A DNA stretch of 64,000 bases from Nocardia yamanashiensis NBRC 100130 (GCF_001613325.1 NZ_BDCD01000040.1:1-64000); one strand, 5' to 3'; shown: positions 38,593-48,092, counted from the stretch's first letter. Notes: generated by a model from the letters alone, not told the origin. Numbers and translations are program-made.

Positions 38593-39390
38593 ATGAAGGC
38601 CAGACGCGATGGAACGATCATCGTCAACGTCGTGGGCGGCGTCGCCGACATGAGCGCGTTCGAGGATGTGTTCGCTGATGGGTACTCACCGCAGGCGTGG
38701 GCGCAGTTTTTCGCGCGGATGCCCGATGCGAAAGTCCGCGAGGACGAGCGCGATTTGGTCCTCGCGCTGGCCGAGCTCGGTTATCGCATCACGTATTCGA
38801 CGATGTTCTCGGCGATTACCAGCGCCGATACCGCTGGGTGGCTGGCGGCTCACGAGTTTCCGGCTGGAGACCTGCGATGCCGCAAAGTCGATGACCGGTC
38901 GCCGGCGGTGCTGATCAAACGGCAGCACTGCGAGGCGGTTCGGCGCGAGATCGAGCCGGACACGCCGCTGGTGTTCGTCGACGACCAGGCGCACGTGATC
39001 AAGTACCTTCGCGCCGGCGGGATCTTGGCGTTCGCATTTGATGAGCTGCTCGATTTGCGGCTGGGGGACCTGCGGCGCACGCTGGCGGCGCCGCCGCCGA
39101 AGCCGGTGGCCAAGCCTCGGCGCGGGCCTGCGTTGACCGTTGCGGGCGGGCTTGTCGATGCGCTGCGCGAGGCGGCCGCGGCGTTGGGTGACGCAGACGG
39201 CTGGGCAAATCTGTCAACGGTGTGCAACGCGATCACCAAACGGCATGCGCGCGTGGACGTTTCCCAACAGGGTTATCACTCCCTGGGGAAGTTCGTGCTG
39301 GGCTGCGGCGCGTTCGAGGTCGATCACCGCGACGCGGGCCCGGGACGCACCCCGACTCCGTATGTGCGGCCCGCACCGGTGCACGGCTGA
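38593..39390 (+). CDS. OST-HTH/LOTUS-type domain protein
   Basis: 265 residues from the ATG at 38593 with AGCAGGAGG upstream. The C-terminal 80 residues (GGLVDALREAAAALGDADGW; KRHARVDVSQQGYHSLGKFV) fit the OST-HTH/LOTUS fold, an RNA-binding domain often joined to NYN ribonucleases. The N-terminal part (TIIVNVVGGVADMSAFEDVF; ITYSTMFSAITSADTAGWLA; TPLVFVDDQAHVIKYLRAGG) looks more like a HAD-type alpha/beta fold than NYN. The gap 38310-38592 holds TGTCACTGG/CCAGTGACA (38412-38466) and no gene. It is convergent with rep. Confidence 0.68.
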   Translation: MKARRDGTIIVNVVGGVADMSAFEDVFADGYSPQAWAQFFARMPDAKVREDERDLVLALAELGYRITYSTMFSAITSADTAGWLAAHEFPAGDLRCRKVDDRSPAVLIKRQHCEAVRREIEPDTPLVFVDDQAHVIKYLRAGGILAFAFDELLDLRLGDLRRTLAAPPPKPVAKPRRGPALTVAGGLVDALREAAAALGDADGWANLSTVCNAITKRHARVDVSQQGYHSLGKFVLGCGAFEVDHRDAGPGRTPTPYVRPAPVHG

Positions 39391-39417
39391 GAGCCCGTTA
39401 GGGCAAGCGGCCGCAGG

Positions 39418-41607
39418 TCAGGGGCACAGTGCATCCTCGAGGATGGTCGCGCCGAGTTCGAGTTGCAGCAGCGCCAGCGCGGCTTCGTCGTCGTCCTCGT
39501 CGGGTTCGTGCTGGTCGGTGCTGATGGTCGGCGGCCTCGCACCGGGGGAGACCGTGGCGAGGTAGTCCGGGGTGTGGTGGTCGAGTTCGGCGATGCTGGA
39601 GTAGCCGCTGATCTCGCGGGCGTCGTAGTTGGCGGTGATGACGTCCCAGAATTCCCAGAACTCGGCGCGTTCGTCACGGTGGCGCGCGAGGCGTGCGGCG
39701 TGGCGTTCGTCTGCCCTTGCGGTGAGGTCGGGAACGCGGCGCGGTGAGCGGCCGGTGCGGGCGATCCAGCCGTGCCCGTAATCGACCAGGCCGAATTCCT
39801 GAAGGCGTCGAATTGCGCGGTGCACCGTGCTGAGGCTGATTCGGGCGGCTGCCGCGAGTTCTTCGGGGGCGACGGTTTCCCCCGACCCGGATTCGATGGC
39901 CTGGAGCATTGTGTAGACCCACCAGGCCGCGAATCCCACCTCGCTCCATATCGGGTCAATGGGTTCGGGGCGCGCCGCAATGGCCTCCCATTCGGCCGCT
40001 CGCACGATTTCTCCGTCGAGTCGGGGGGTGATGAGGGAGTAGCGGTCTCCGGAGTGGTCTCGGGCATTCCAGCGGCTCACGAAACACACTGGTGATCCTT
40101 CAATCGACCGCAGTTTCCGCAGTACAGTGTGGGTGGCCTCTTCACCGCACAGACCTGCGGCAACGGACAGGAATCGGATGCCGACCGCGGTGGAGGCGCT
40201 GCGGTTCATGGCCATGGCCGCTGCGAGCGCCGTCACGACTACCAGGGCTGTCCATTGCTGCTGGCGCTGAAAGTGTCCGGAGATCAGGATCCATTTGCGG
40301 GCGGCGGCCAGTGTGTAGCGAATCTCCCGGAGACGCCTATCCCCCCCTGTGTGCACTTGTTCGGATTTATGGGCGGCTTTAGACGAATTTTCCGACTTAC
40401 TCGCGAGGCGCTTGGTTGCGTATTCGAATGCCCGTGTCCAGTCGAGTGTCAGACGTTTGACGTGGTCTTTGCGTTGGGCGTAGTGGGCCCAGAATCCCGC
40501 CCAATCGGGATTGTCACGGGTGGCGCGAACATCGTTGAGCGACCAGCCGAGCATGGCGAGCTGGTGCAGGACCGACAGCCGGGCGTGGCTGGGGGTCCAT
40601 GGCTTGCGCAGTTTGTCGCGCAGGTCGGGGACCTTCGCGAACCGCAGGAACGCTGCGACCCACGGGCGCAGCTTGTCGCCGGGAACGGTCGGCAACCGGT
40701 CGTCGGCACCGGGGCCGGGGACGTAGTCGCGGGCACCGGCGGCCGGGCCGTCGGTGTTGTCGGCAGGCTGGGCGGTGGTGAGGTGCATTTGCTCGTTGGC
40801 GATGCCGCGCAGCTTCGCGGCGAGGCCGGGAGCCGAGCGGGTCTCGAACGCGGCGAGGGCTTCGGACACGGTCATGCCGAGCAGTTCGCGGAATCCGCCG
40901 CCTTTGCAGCGGGCTCCGGGCGGGGCGATGCAGCCTTGTTCGGGGTTGGACATCGGCAGGATGTCGAGTGTGGGCAGCAGGGATTGCAGCTGCTGATACA
41001 TCGGCAGCAGAGACCGGCAGCGCAGCTGCTCGCCCCTTGCGAGCGGTACGTAGACGTGGATGCCGCCGCGCGGGGAGACATCGGCGACGTAGGTTCCGCC
41101 GAGTTCGCGAACCCATGCGATGAGCCGGAAGGCGTCGCGCTCGACGGCCGCGCGCGCGGCGGCGCGGGCGGCAGGGGAGTCGTCGGTGGCCTTGGGGTCG
41201 AAGTCGAAGACGAGCACACCGGTGCGGCCGTCGTTGTTGAAGATGCAGACAGCGGCCGGGCGTGAGGGGAGTGTGCGGTAGGTGAGACGTGCGGCGTCGT
41301 CGTATTTGCCCTTGCCACCTGGCCGGGGGGCTACGTAGAGCCGCATCCAATGGCGGCCGGCGAGGTGGAGAGTGAAGGCGGCCCAGAGAGCGCGAGCGAT
41401 TCGCTCGTCAGCTGGATCATCGCCCGGAACAGTGTCCGCGATGTCGGGCCGCAGCGCCGTGGCGCTTGGGGTTTGCGTCGTAGGGGTTTTCGAGGCCACG
41501 ACACACGCCGATCCGGTAGCGCCGGAATTTGGGCGTGCGGTATCCTCGGACCCAGAGTCCTTCAGCAATGTTCCTGTCCAATGGTTGATTGCTAAGGGCC
41601 CTGTCAC
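39418..41607 (-). CDS. Primase-polymerase type replication initiator
   Basis: 729 residues. Residues 85-245 carry an archaeo-eukaryotic primase (PrimPol) signature: VLVFDFDPKATD with Asp135 and Asp137, then PRGGIHVYVPLA with His184. Residues 310-560 are helical without a Walker A, and 595-645 (APEELAAAARISLSTVHRAI) form a winged helix. This combination is found in Rep proteins of actinobacterial plasmids, which open and prime the origin. A GTG at 41607 is used; later starts near residue 60 are possible. A small RHH-like gene lies 180 bases upstream, a common copy-control layout. Confidence 0.85.
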   Translation of the reverse strand: MTGPLAINHWTGTLLKDSGSEDTARPNSGATGSACVVASKTPTTQTPSATALRPDIADTVPGDDPADERIARALWAAFTLHLAGRHWMRLYVAPRPGGKGKYDDAARLTYRTLPSRPAAVCIFNNDGRTGVLVFDFDPKATDDSPAARAAARAAVERDAFRLIAWVRELGGTYVADVSPRGGIHVYVPLARGEQLRCRSLLPMYQQLQSLLPTLDILPMSNPEQGCIAPPGARCKGGGFRELLGMTVSEALAAFETRSAPGLAAKLRGIANEQMHLTTAQPADNTDGPAAGARDYVPGPGADDRLPTVPGDKLRPWVAAFLRFAKVPDLRDKLRKPWTPSHARLSVLHQLAMLGWSLNDVRATRDNPDWAGFWAHYAQRKDHVKRLTLDWTRAFEYATKRLASKSENSSKAAHKSEQVHTGGDRRLREIRYTLAAARKWILISGHFQRQQQWTALVVVTALAAAMAMNRSASTAVGIRFLSVAAGLCGEEATHTVLRKLRSIEGSPVCFVSRWNARDHSGDRYSLITPRLDGEIVRAAEWEAIAARPEPIDPIWSEVGFAAWWVYTMLQAIESGSGETVAPEELAAAARISLSTVHRAIRRLQEFGLVDYGHGWIARTGRSPRRVPDLTARADERHAARLARHRDERAEFWEFWDVITANYDAREISGYSSIAELDHHTPDYLATVSPGARPPTISTDQHEPDEDDDEAALALLQLELGATILEDALCP

Positions 41608-41627
41608 AACCCAATCGGGAGATGTTT

Positions 41628-41649
41628 CGCAGCTCTCCCGTAGGCTTCC
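41628..41649 (-). repeat. Degenerate, inverted relative of the dispersed repeat
   Basis: The minus strand reads GGAAGCCTACGGGAGAGCTG, close to the first third of the dispersed repeat (GGTGAGCCTGCGGGAGC) with one insertion and a few changes. It is 20 bases upstream of the rep start. The remainder of the repeat is not conserved, so relatedness is tentative. Confidence 0.35.
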
Positions 41650-41787
41650 GCGACAGCTCCCGCGCTTGGCAGGCTTGGGGGCTGTCGCCCTACTTTGGGG
41701 TGTTTCTTTGGGGCCCTGGGGGTCCTATTCAGTTGTGCTGGCCGCGATTTCGCGGACCTTTACATCATCGTGTCGGGTACGCCCTGG

Positions 41788-42039
41788 CTAGGCGACCGAC
41801 TTTCGCTTGCGCGAATCCTCCTGGCTTTCCTCCGCTTCAAGGGGCGGCTGGTTCTTGTCCTCCGGGACAAGAATGTCTTCGACTGGGATGCCGCTCATCT
41901 CGGACACCACCATCGTCAGCCACCTGCTGCGGTCGCCACCGTGTGCGGCGGCGAGGTCATCGATCAGCTTGTCGACGTTCTTGTGCAGCTTGAAGCCATA
42001 CGTTTTCGGGGTGTACTTCAGGCGTTTTACTCCAGCCAT
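41788..42039 (-). CDS. Small RHH-like protein, candidate copy-number regulator
   Basis: 83 residues from the ATG at 42039 (AAGGA eight bases upstream); another ATG at 42048 is less well placed. GVKRLKYTPKTYGFKLHKNV followed by LIDDLAAAHGGDRSRWLTMV has strand-helix-helix spacing like CopG/Arc proteins, then an acidic and finally basic tail. Its place directly upstream of rep suggests repression of rep transcription. The region 41608-41787 between them has no gene but a degenerate relative of the dispersed repeat. Confidence 0.68.
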   Translation of the reverse strand: MAGVKRLKYTPKTYGFKLHKNVDKLIDDLAAAHGGDRSRWLTMVVSEMSGIPVEDILVPEDKNQPPLEAEESQEDSRKRKSVA

Positions 42040-42296
42040 GGTGAGCATCCTTGCACGGGAAGTCTTGATTCGGTGTCCGACACGCTGATCTTAGTTAACC
42101 AGAATGCGAACCGGCTAATCCGCTGGAAATCCTGGCACGGATTGGCCTGGGGGAGTGCGGATTCGCCCTGATCGGGCGCATGGATGACGACCGGACGGTA
42201 CGAAATTCGTGTGCTGACAGCCCGACCTCGGCAGGGTGGATGCGGCAGGATGAGGGATCGATACCGGGTCCGCTTCCAACAGCGTGGGGTGAATTG

Positions 42297-42965
42297 ATGG
42301 CAGATAAGGACGCAGCTCAGTTGGCTGCGGAACCGTATACGCCGGTGTTCCTTGCGATTTACGACGTGTGGGTGATCAAGCTCAGCGACCGGTTCGCGTG
42401 GCGTTGCCCGGCGGAACGGATGCTCGAGCCGTACCGGAAGTTCGCCGGTGCCCGTCATCTCGAGGTCGGTCCGGGGTCGGGCTGGTATCTGGTGAATGCG
42501 CAGCTGCCCGCGGATTGCACTGTGACGCTGCTGGATCTGAATCCGACGCCGATGGAGCACACCCGACGTCGGTTGCAGGGCAAGGTGGGTCGCGTCGAGA
42601 CCGTGACTGGCAGCGTGCTTGAGCCGGTGCCGGTAGAGGCGGGGGAGGGCTTCGACTCGATCGGCATCAATTTCGTCTTCCACTGCCTACCGGGTTCTTT
42701 CGCGGAGAAGGGGGTGGCGTTCAAGCATCTGGCCGGGGTCCTCGCGGATGACGGGGTGCTGTTCGGGTCAACGATTCTCAACCAGCGCCCGGCCACGTTG
42801 TTCGGGCGGGCGCTGACGGCGGCCTACAGCCGGGTCGGGGCGTTCAATAACAACGCCGATGATCATGCCGGGCTGGAGGCGGCGCTGAAGGAGGCGTTCG
42901 CCGATGTCGAGTTGGTCGATATCGGCGACGTCACCTTGTTCACCGCGCGCCAGCCCCTGCGCTGA
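42297..42965 (+). CDS. Class I SAM-dependent methyltransferase
   Basis: 222 residues from the ATG at 42297; an upstream start at 42180 adds a poorly composed segment. Motif I is HLEVGPGSGWYL (about 53-64), the acidic loop VTLLDLNPTPMEHTRRRL follows, and motif IV/post is GINFVFHCLPGSFAEK. The pattern is that of small-molecule methyltransferases. Substrate unknown; no pathway partner adjacent. It is divergent from the rep operon. Confidence 0.87.
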   Translation: MADKDAAQLAAEPYTPVFLAIYDVWVIKLSDRFAWRCPAERMLEPYRKFAGARHLEVGPGSGWYLVNAQLPADCTVTLLDLNPTPMEHTRRRLQGKVGRVETVTGSVLEPVPVEAGEGFDSIGINFVFHCLPGSFAEKGVAFKHLAGVLADDGVLFGSTILNQRPATLFGRALTAAYSRVGAFNNNADDHAGLEAALKEAFADVELVDIGDVTLFTARQPLR

Positions 42966-43014
42966 TTCCGGTGTCCGACTGGACGATTGCGGCTCAGCGG
43001 TGGCGAGGCGGGGG

Positions 43015-44151
43015 TTAGGCGCGAGTCCGCGGCCAGAGCTCGGCGAGCGAGAGCAGCTGTTCGAGTTCGCCGGTGAGGTCTCGAGTACCCAGTTGCACAG
43101 GACTCGCGGCGGGCGTGAGGCTGGCTGCGGGCAGGCCGGAGTTCTTGGCCTCGATGGCGGCCGCGATATGGGCGGCATAGGTGGCCGGATCCGGGTCGGC
43201 GAAGACCGGCGCGGTGCTGTAGCGCTTGAGATGCAACAGGCTGTCACGGATTTCGACGATCATGCGGTGTAGCCGGGTGGCGGGCTCGACGCGGCCGTGT
43301 TCGTCCCGGGGCAGGTCGAGCACGATTTCCGGAACAGCGGCGGTGAGGTCACGCCACAGTGGCCGCAGGCGGCGGCAGTAGCGGCTGGTGCGGTCCCATC
43401 CGGTGATGGTGAGCGCGGTACTGACCAGCGGAATCGCAACGGCCGCAGCGGATCCGACGGTGGCGAGGAAGAATATCCAGCTCTTGAGTTGCATTTCGGG
43501 GTCGGAATTGGGTTCGTCGGCGAGCACCTGGAGCGCCGTCACGGCCGGTGTGGCGACCGCGTCGAATCCGATGACGACCGCCAGAACGATGATTGCGATG
43601 TAGAGGGCGCGTTCGCGGGCGGTGGCGTCGGGCTGGCGGAGTTCGCGGATGGCGACGTAGCCGAGCGCCACGGCGGCGATGCCGATGGGCAGATAGAAGG
43701 CAACCCATGCAACGACAGCAGGCCAGCCCATGTATTCGTCGATGAGCTCGTTGGCGCTGCGGGCGGGGGTACCCGCGATGAGAATGACGATCGTCGCTGC
43801 GATGCCGGCCATGGTGTAGAAGCGCTGCTGGTGCCATGTGCGTTCGGGGTCGTCACCGCCCCACATCCCGACGATGCCCCAGATGTAAGTGATGGACAGG
43901 ACGATGGAGCCGAAAGACAGCTGACGAGCGAACTGGATGGTGAGGTCGTCATCGAAGGGCAGCGCTCGGGCCAGCCAGTGTTCGAACCAGGCTTCGCGCA
44001 GGAGCAGCCCTGTGCCCGCACCGGCGATCATGGCGCGGTTGATGAGGCGATCGACAGGGCTGTCGTTGAGTAGCCAGAGTCTTCCGATGATGACGAGCAG
44101 GATGGCGACCATTACCGGCCATGCGATGAGGCCGGGAATCGCTGAAGTCAT
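43015..44151 (-). CDS. MAB_1171c-type multi-pass membrane protein, copy A
   Basis: 378 residues. Seven or so membrane segments in residues 1-260 (WPVMVAILLVIIGRLWLL; ALYIAIIVLAVVIGFDAVAT), then a cytosolic part with GWDRTSRYCRRLRPLWRDLT, which typifies this actinobacterial family annotated as putative transporters. It forms a module with the ImmA-type gene (10 bases upstream) and the XRE gene; a second copy of the module lies upstream. Start at ATG 44151. Confidence 0.78.
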   Translation of the reverse strand: MTSAIPGLIAWPVMVAILLVIIGRLWLLNDSPVDRLINRAMIAGAGTGLLLREAWFEHWLARALPFDDDLTIQFARQLSFGSIVLSITYIWGIVGMWGGDDPERTWHQQRFYTMAGIAATIVILIAGTPARSANELIDEYMGWPAVVAWVAFYLPIGIAAVALGYVAIRELRQPDATARERALYIAIIVLAVVIGFDAVATPAVTALQVLADEPNSDPEMQLKSWIFFLATVGSAAAVAIPLVSTALTITGWDRTSRYCRRLRPLWRDLTAAVPEIVLDLPRDEHGRVEPATRLHRMIVEIRDSLLHLKRYSTAPVFADPDPATYAAHIAAAIEAKNSGLPAASLTPAASPVQLGTRDLTGELEQLLSLAELWPRTRA

Positions 44152-44161
44152 CGGCGAGGTC

Positions 44162-44674
44162 CTATCGGTGGCGGCCGCGGAAGAAGGTGGCACGCAGTCG
44201 GCTGGGTGTGCGCTTGGGCAGGGTTGCTTCGACCATGACCCAGTCGGCGAAGCTCTCGGCGTCGCGCTCGAGATCGGTCGTGTAGTCGCGGCGGCGGAGC
44301 ACATTGCGGATTGCGTCCAGCGACAAGTCCGGCATGAGTGTGGTCAGTGGGAGATCGGTTGTCTGCGAGGGTATTTCAGCGGGGGTTTCACCGTGCCCGA
44401 GCAGCATGTGCCCGATTTCGTGGGCAAGAATGTGGTCGGCGTGCCATTCGGTGTCCGCACCGTACATGATCACATCGTCGTCCTTGCGGGCGATCCAGAG
44501 CCCTGATCCTGTGCCGCATCCGCTGCCTGCCAGTGCGCCTGGGTCGATCGCACATAAGACGATCGGCCGTCCACGGTGCGCGGCGACACGGTCGATGTAC
44601 TCGGTGACGTCCCACGGATATGGGATCGGCACGAGCTTGGCCAGTTCCTCGAATCGCGCGGAGATGTTGTGCAC
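44162..44674 (-). CDS. ImmA/IrrE-type metallopeptidase, copy A
   Basis: 170 residues from a GTG. HEIGHMLLGH (85-94) is the zincin motif, with RDAESFADW downstream as the third-ligand region. ImmA proteases usually cleave a partner XRE repressor, and here an XRE protein is encoded 54 bases upstream. The polar C-terminus is basic (RTPSRLRATFFRGRHR). Confidence 0.87.
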   Translation of the reverse strand: MHNISARFEELAKLVPIPYPWDVTEYIDRVAAHRGRPIVLCAIDPGALAGSGCGTGSGLWIARKDDDVIMYGADTEWHADHILAHEIGHMLLGHGETPAEIPSQTTDLPLTTLMPDLSLDAIRNVLRRRDYTTDLERDAESFADWVMVEATLPKRTPSRLRATFFRGRHR

Positions 44675-44727
44675 CGCGGGATTCCCCCTCTCACCCTGTA
44701 TTTGATCTATCCCCTGCGGGAAAGAGT

Positions 44728-45186
44728 CTAATTCCCCTGGTGGGGTGGGGTGGAGTGGTTATGTTCGTGCCTGCGGTCATCGGCAGGCGCAGGGGGCGCT
44801 AGCTTGTCCAGCTGCTCGGCGAGTTCGGTGATGTCGACGGTCCCGCGCATATGCACGTGGCGTAGTCCAGCGTCACGCATCGACGCCAGCAATCGCAGCT
44901 GCTGGTGGAATGGCGCGGCGAAAGCAGCATCGACCAGGTAGTCAGTGGGTACCTGGAAGTGCTCGGACAATGCCGTCAACAGCGCGTTCTCGGGAGGATT
45001 GTCGTCATAGGCACCTTCGCGCAGAGCGTTGACCTGCTCGGCCGGGATATCGCGACCGAGACGAGCACCGATTGCCTGAGCAACCTCGTCGACGTTTTGT
45101 TCCGGCATCGCCCGGGGGTGGAAAGTCCGGAAAAGCTGGTTGACTCGAGTGCTCAGCGATAAGGGCTGTACGTCGTTGGTCTGCAT
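44728..45186 (-). CDS. EspR-like XRE regulator, copy A
   Basis: 152 residues. LSTRVNQLFRTFHPRAMPEQ, then VDEVAQAIGARLGRDIPAEQ, then ALREGAYDDNPPENALLTAL and FQVPTDYLVD match the EspR-type helix-turn-helix of mycolate actinobacteria, followed by a dimerisation segment. A strong AGGAGGTG ribosome site precedes the ATG. It is probably the target of the ImmA protease downstream. The upstream gap 45187-45315 contains TGATCGATCA and a likely promoter. Confidence 0.85.
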   Translation of the reverse strand: MQTNDVQPLSLSTRVNQLFRTFHPRAMPEQNVDEVAQAIGARLGRDIPAEQVNALREGAYDDNPPENALLTALSEHFQVPTDYLVDAAFAAPFHQQLRLLASMRDAGLRHVHMRGTVDITELAEQLDKLAPPAPADDRRHEHNHSTPPHQGN

Positions 45187-45315
45187 CGAAGATCACCTCC
45201 TCAGATCGGCTGCTGATCTTCAGCATATCGGTGCTCCGACTGATCGATCAGGGATCATCGTGCCTGGCGGGCCGGGGCAAGGGCACCCCGGCCGTGGGTC
45301 TACTTCGCTTGTGTC

Positions 45316-46440
45316 TCACTCGAATCCCCACATCCGGGTTTCCCAGTCCATCCCGGTCTCGGGGTCGACGGGGGGCCTAGCGGGCTCCGGCTTGGGTGGT
45401 GCGGCCGCGCCAGCATTCGCGCGGCGCTGCTGCATCTCGCGTTCCACTGCGATCGTGATGCGCCGCTGGGCCATGGCTTCGGCCGGGTCTGTGCCCTCGG
45501 TGAGTGCCTTGGTCAGAGCTACAGCATCTTCGATGGCTTCGCGGGCGCCCCGTACCCATGCTGGGCTGATGGCGTGATCGGCATCGCCGATGAGGATTAC
45601 TGGTGCGACGGGGCGGAGCAGGTTGTGCATCGACACTTCGCGGGTGTTGGAGACATGGATGGTGTCGGTGGCCTCGACGATGGTGGCGATCAAGTCTTCG
45701 GCGGTGGGATCGGCGGCCAGCAGTGCGTCCATCCACAGTCCGGCGGGATGAAAACCGATGTCGTCCATGGGGATCGGATTGCGGGTGAGCCGGGCGAACC
45801 AGTACACGGCCTCGGGGGTCTGCAAGTGCCCGAACGTGGTGACCGGCAGAGGGCCTTCGCCAAGCTGGCCGTGGAAGTGCATCACGTCGGGGTCTGGCAG
45901 TGTCACCGGGCGCGCGGTGGTGCCGTAGATGACGACTTGTCCGGCGTAGGTGGGGCTGCGTCGGGGATCCAAGGTTGTCCGGGCCAGCGAATCAATGCCG
46001 TCGGCGGCGATGACCAGGCCGCCGCTGTTCAAGGCACCGTCGGGCCCGAAGAGGGTTCCTGTGCGGCGGTCGATGTCGGTCACGGTGTGGCCGTAACGGA
46101 TGTCGGTATGGGCCGCGCGGGCGAAGTCGGTCAGCGCGTGCATGAGGCCAGCACGCGGGTAGAGGCGCTGGCCTTGCGAGGGACCGGTATCACTGCCGGC
46201 GGGACGATAGTGGAACTTGAATCCGCCGGGAATGGGATGCGAGACGGCGTCCAAAGCTTGTGGCGACACACCGAGCGCGGCGAGGGATCGCTGTGCTTGT
46301 GTGTCCAGCACTAGGAATGCACCACCGGCCGGAGCGGGTTGGCGCTCGTAAACGGTGACGGGGTATTGGCGGTGTGCGAGGGCCGCGCCGAGCGCGGTGC
46401 CGGCGATGCCGCCACCGATGATGGTGGTGGGGGTGACCAC
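45316..46440 (-). CDS. FAD-dependent monooxygenase-like oxidoreductase
   Basis: 374 residues. The dinucleotide fold is at the start (TTIIGGGIAGTALGAALAHR), and the second FAD motif is LIGDADHAISPAWVRGAREA (about 295-315). Length and order fit PHBH-type single-component hydroxylases. The C-terminus is Pro-rich. It is located between the two XRE/ImmA/membrane modules and only 10 bases from the membrane gene of copy B, so it is co-transcribed with that module. Substrate unknown. Starts at a GTG. Confidence 0.87.
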   Translation of the reverse strand: MVTPTTIIGGGIAGTALGAALAHRQYPVTVYERQPAPAGGAFLVLDTQAQRSLAALGVSPQALDAVSHPIPGGFKFHYRPAGSDTGPSQGQRLYPRAGLMHALTDFARAAHTDIRYGHTVTDIDRRTGTLFGPDGALNSGGLVIAADGIDSLARTTLDPRRSPTYAGQVVIYGTTARPVTLPDPDVMHFHGQLGEGPLPVTTFGHLQTPEAVYWFARLTRNPIPMDDIGFHPAGLWMDALLAADPTAEDLIATIVEATDTIHVSNTREVSMHNLLRPVAPVILIGDADHAISPAWVRGAREAIEDAVALTKALTEGTDPAEAMAQRRITIAVEREMQQRRANAGAAAPPKPEPARPPVDPETGMDWETRMWGFE

Positions 46441-46450
46441 GGGAGCCTCC

Positions 46451-47551
46451 TTAGCGGTGCTGAACGAGTCGATAACTGCGGGCCAGCTCGATCAGGGGAT
46501 CGGTGCCTGGACTCTCGATGGTGAGCAGGCCGACCGGGCGCACCGGCGCTATCGCTTCGGTGCGGTCAGGGTCGCGGCGCAACCGGTTGAGCGCGGCCGC
46601 CACTCGTTCGGGGGACTGGCAGCCCTCTGCGTCTAGGTCTTCGCTGAGCTGGGGACTGATGGTGACCAGCCGATCGCGGCATTCGATGCGAGTGCGCGAC
46701 AGGGCCGCGTGCGGCCGCAACAGTAGCGGAGTTCGCCCGGTGCGCGGGTAGGCCAGCGCCGACGGGGAGACCGCTTCGAGTGTGTGGAGCAACTCGCGCA
46801 GGAGGCGGTTTTCGCCGATTGCGCGCCACAGGGAGACCAGTTGCCGGGAGCGGTGGGCGGCCGCGACCGCGCCGAAGCTCACCACCCATCCCACGGTGCC
46901 CGCCAGATACAGCAGCCGTTCGCCGACCGTGTACACCGCTGGGGCTTGTTGTCCGGCGTGCTGAATCCACACATCGGCGATGAAGGCGATGCCGGCGGCG
47001 GCCAACGCCCACAGGCTCACCGCTGCCAGCGTCATCGCTGCGCGCAGCGGGCCCTGAGCGCGGCGTGCGGTGCGGGTGGCCAAATACCCGCAAATCGCTT
47101 GCGCGAGTGGGAAGAATGCGAAGACGAACGAGTAGTAGCGGGCCACCTCGACCGCCGCGAAGTCGGTGAGGGCGGTCCCTGCGGGGACGGCCGTGCCTGC
47201 CGTGATTACCGCGACGGCGCTCAGCGCAGCGAATCCGGTGAGCGCGACTGAGATTCGCCATGCCCGGGTCGTGGCGTCGCTGTGCGCGTAGTAGGCACAG
47301 GTTGCGCACCAGGCGATGAGCAGAACCAGTGCCTGCACGGCGGCCAGGACGAACGGGCGGCCGCCGGGTTCCTGATTTTCGGTGTGGGCCATCGATTCGA
47401 GGACGAGATTCGCGGCGGTAGCTAGCAGAGCGGTGGTAATCAGCGCTGACGGGAGCGAGGGCCGTCGCCCGGTCTGGTAGATCCGCCATACCGCGATGAG
47501 CACGAACACCGCGGACCGGACCCACCATTGCGCGGTGGTGAGGCCGTTCAT
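46451..47551 (-). CDS. MAB_1171c-type multi-pass membrane protein, copy B
   Basis: 366 residues. Membrane helices through residue 245 (SALITTALLATAANLVLESM; AMTLAAVSLWALAAAGIAFI; LLYLAGTVGWVVSFGAVAAA) and a cytosolic part (LVSLWRAIGENRLLRELLHT) parallel copy A. Divergence is large, so the duplication is old or the two were acquired separately. Coupled closely to the FAD gene and to the ImmA-type gene upstream (19 bases). Confidence 0.78.
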   Translation of the reverse strand: MNGLTTAQWWVRSAVFVLIAVWRIYQTGRRPSLPSALITTALLATAANLVLESMAHTENQEPGGRPFVLAAVQALVLLIAWCATCAYYAHSDATTRAWRISVALTGFAALSAVAVITAGTAVPAGTALTDFAAVEVARYYSFVFAFFPLAQAICGYLATRTARRAQGPLRAAMTLAAVSLWALAAAGIAFIADVWIQHAGQQAPAVYTVGERLLYLAGTVGWVVSFGAVAAAHRSRQLVSLWRAIGENRLLRELLHTLEAVSPSALAYPRTGRTPLLLRPHAALSRTRIECRDRLVTISPQLSEDLDAEGCQSPERVAAALNRLRRDPDRTEAIAPVRPVGLLTIESPGTDPLIELARSYRLVQHR

Positions 47552-47570
47552 CGGAGATTCCCTTCGTCGG

Positions 47571-48092
47571 TCATTGCCAGGCGATCCGATCCTCGAGGGT
47601 GCGTGCAATGGCGGCACTGCGTTCGTCGTCCTGGCCGGGGAGGCGGGCATCGAGGTCGGCCCGGACCCAGGTGGTGATGGTGCGCGCCACGAACTCCGCG
47701 TCGCGTTCCTCACCATTTGTGTAGTCGCCGGTGCGGTGGGTGCCCTCGAACATGGCTTGCGCTGCGGAATCGGTTGTGCCCAAGAGGATATGAGCAAGCT
47801 CGTGCATCGCGATGTGGATCTGATGCTCGAGGTTGGTGTGTGCCTGCACGAAGATCAGGTATCCGCCGTCAGTACAGATGGTGCCGCCGAAGAATCCCGG
47901 GACTCGAAAGGGATGGCTATCGAGATCGATCGTGCAATCCAGTCGTCGAGCCACGGCGGCGATCAGCACATCGGCAGAGTCGTCGGGTCGGACATCCAGC
48001 TCACGCAACAGCCGCGCCAGCCGATGCCGCAGCAGCAGATACCGGCCGGGAGCGCGCGGCGGCGGAGCATTCAACAGAGGAGGGTGGTGCAT
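47571..48092 (-). CDS. ImmA/IrrE-type metallopeptidase, copy B
   Basis: 173 residues. HELAH (97-101) followed by ILLG is the zincin motif, and ERDAEFVARTI is the third-ligand helix. A Pro-rich N-terminus precedes a helix (LRHRLARLLRELDVRPDDSA). The gene lies 59 bases from the XRE gene upstream, in the same order as module A. Confidence 0.87.
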   Translation of the reverse strand: MHHPPLLNAPPPRAPGRYLLLRHRLARLLRELDVRPDDSADVLIAAVARRLDCTIDLDSHPFRVPGFFGGTICTDGGYLIFVQAHTNLEHQIHIAMHELAHILLGTTDSAAQAMFEGTHRTGDYTNGEERDAEFVARTITTWVRADLDARLPGQDDERSAAIARTLEDRIAWQ

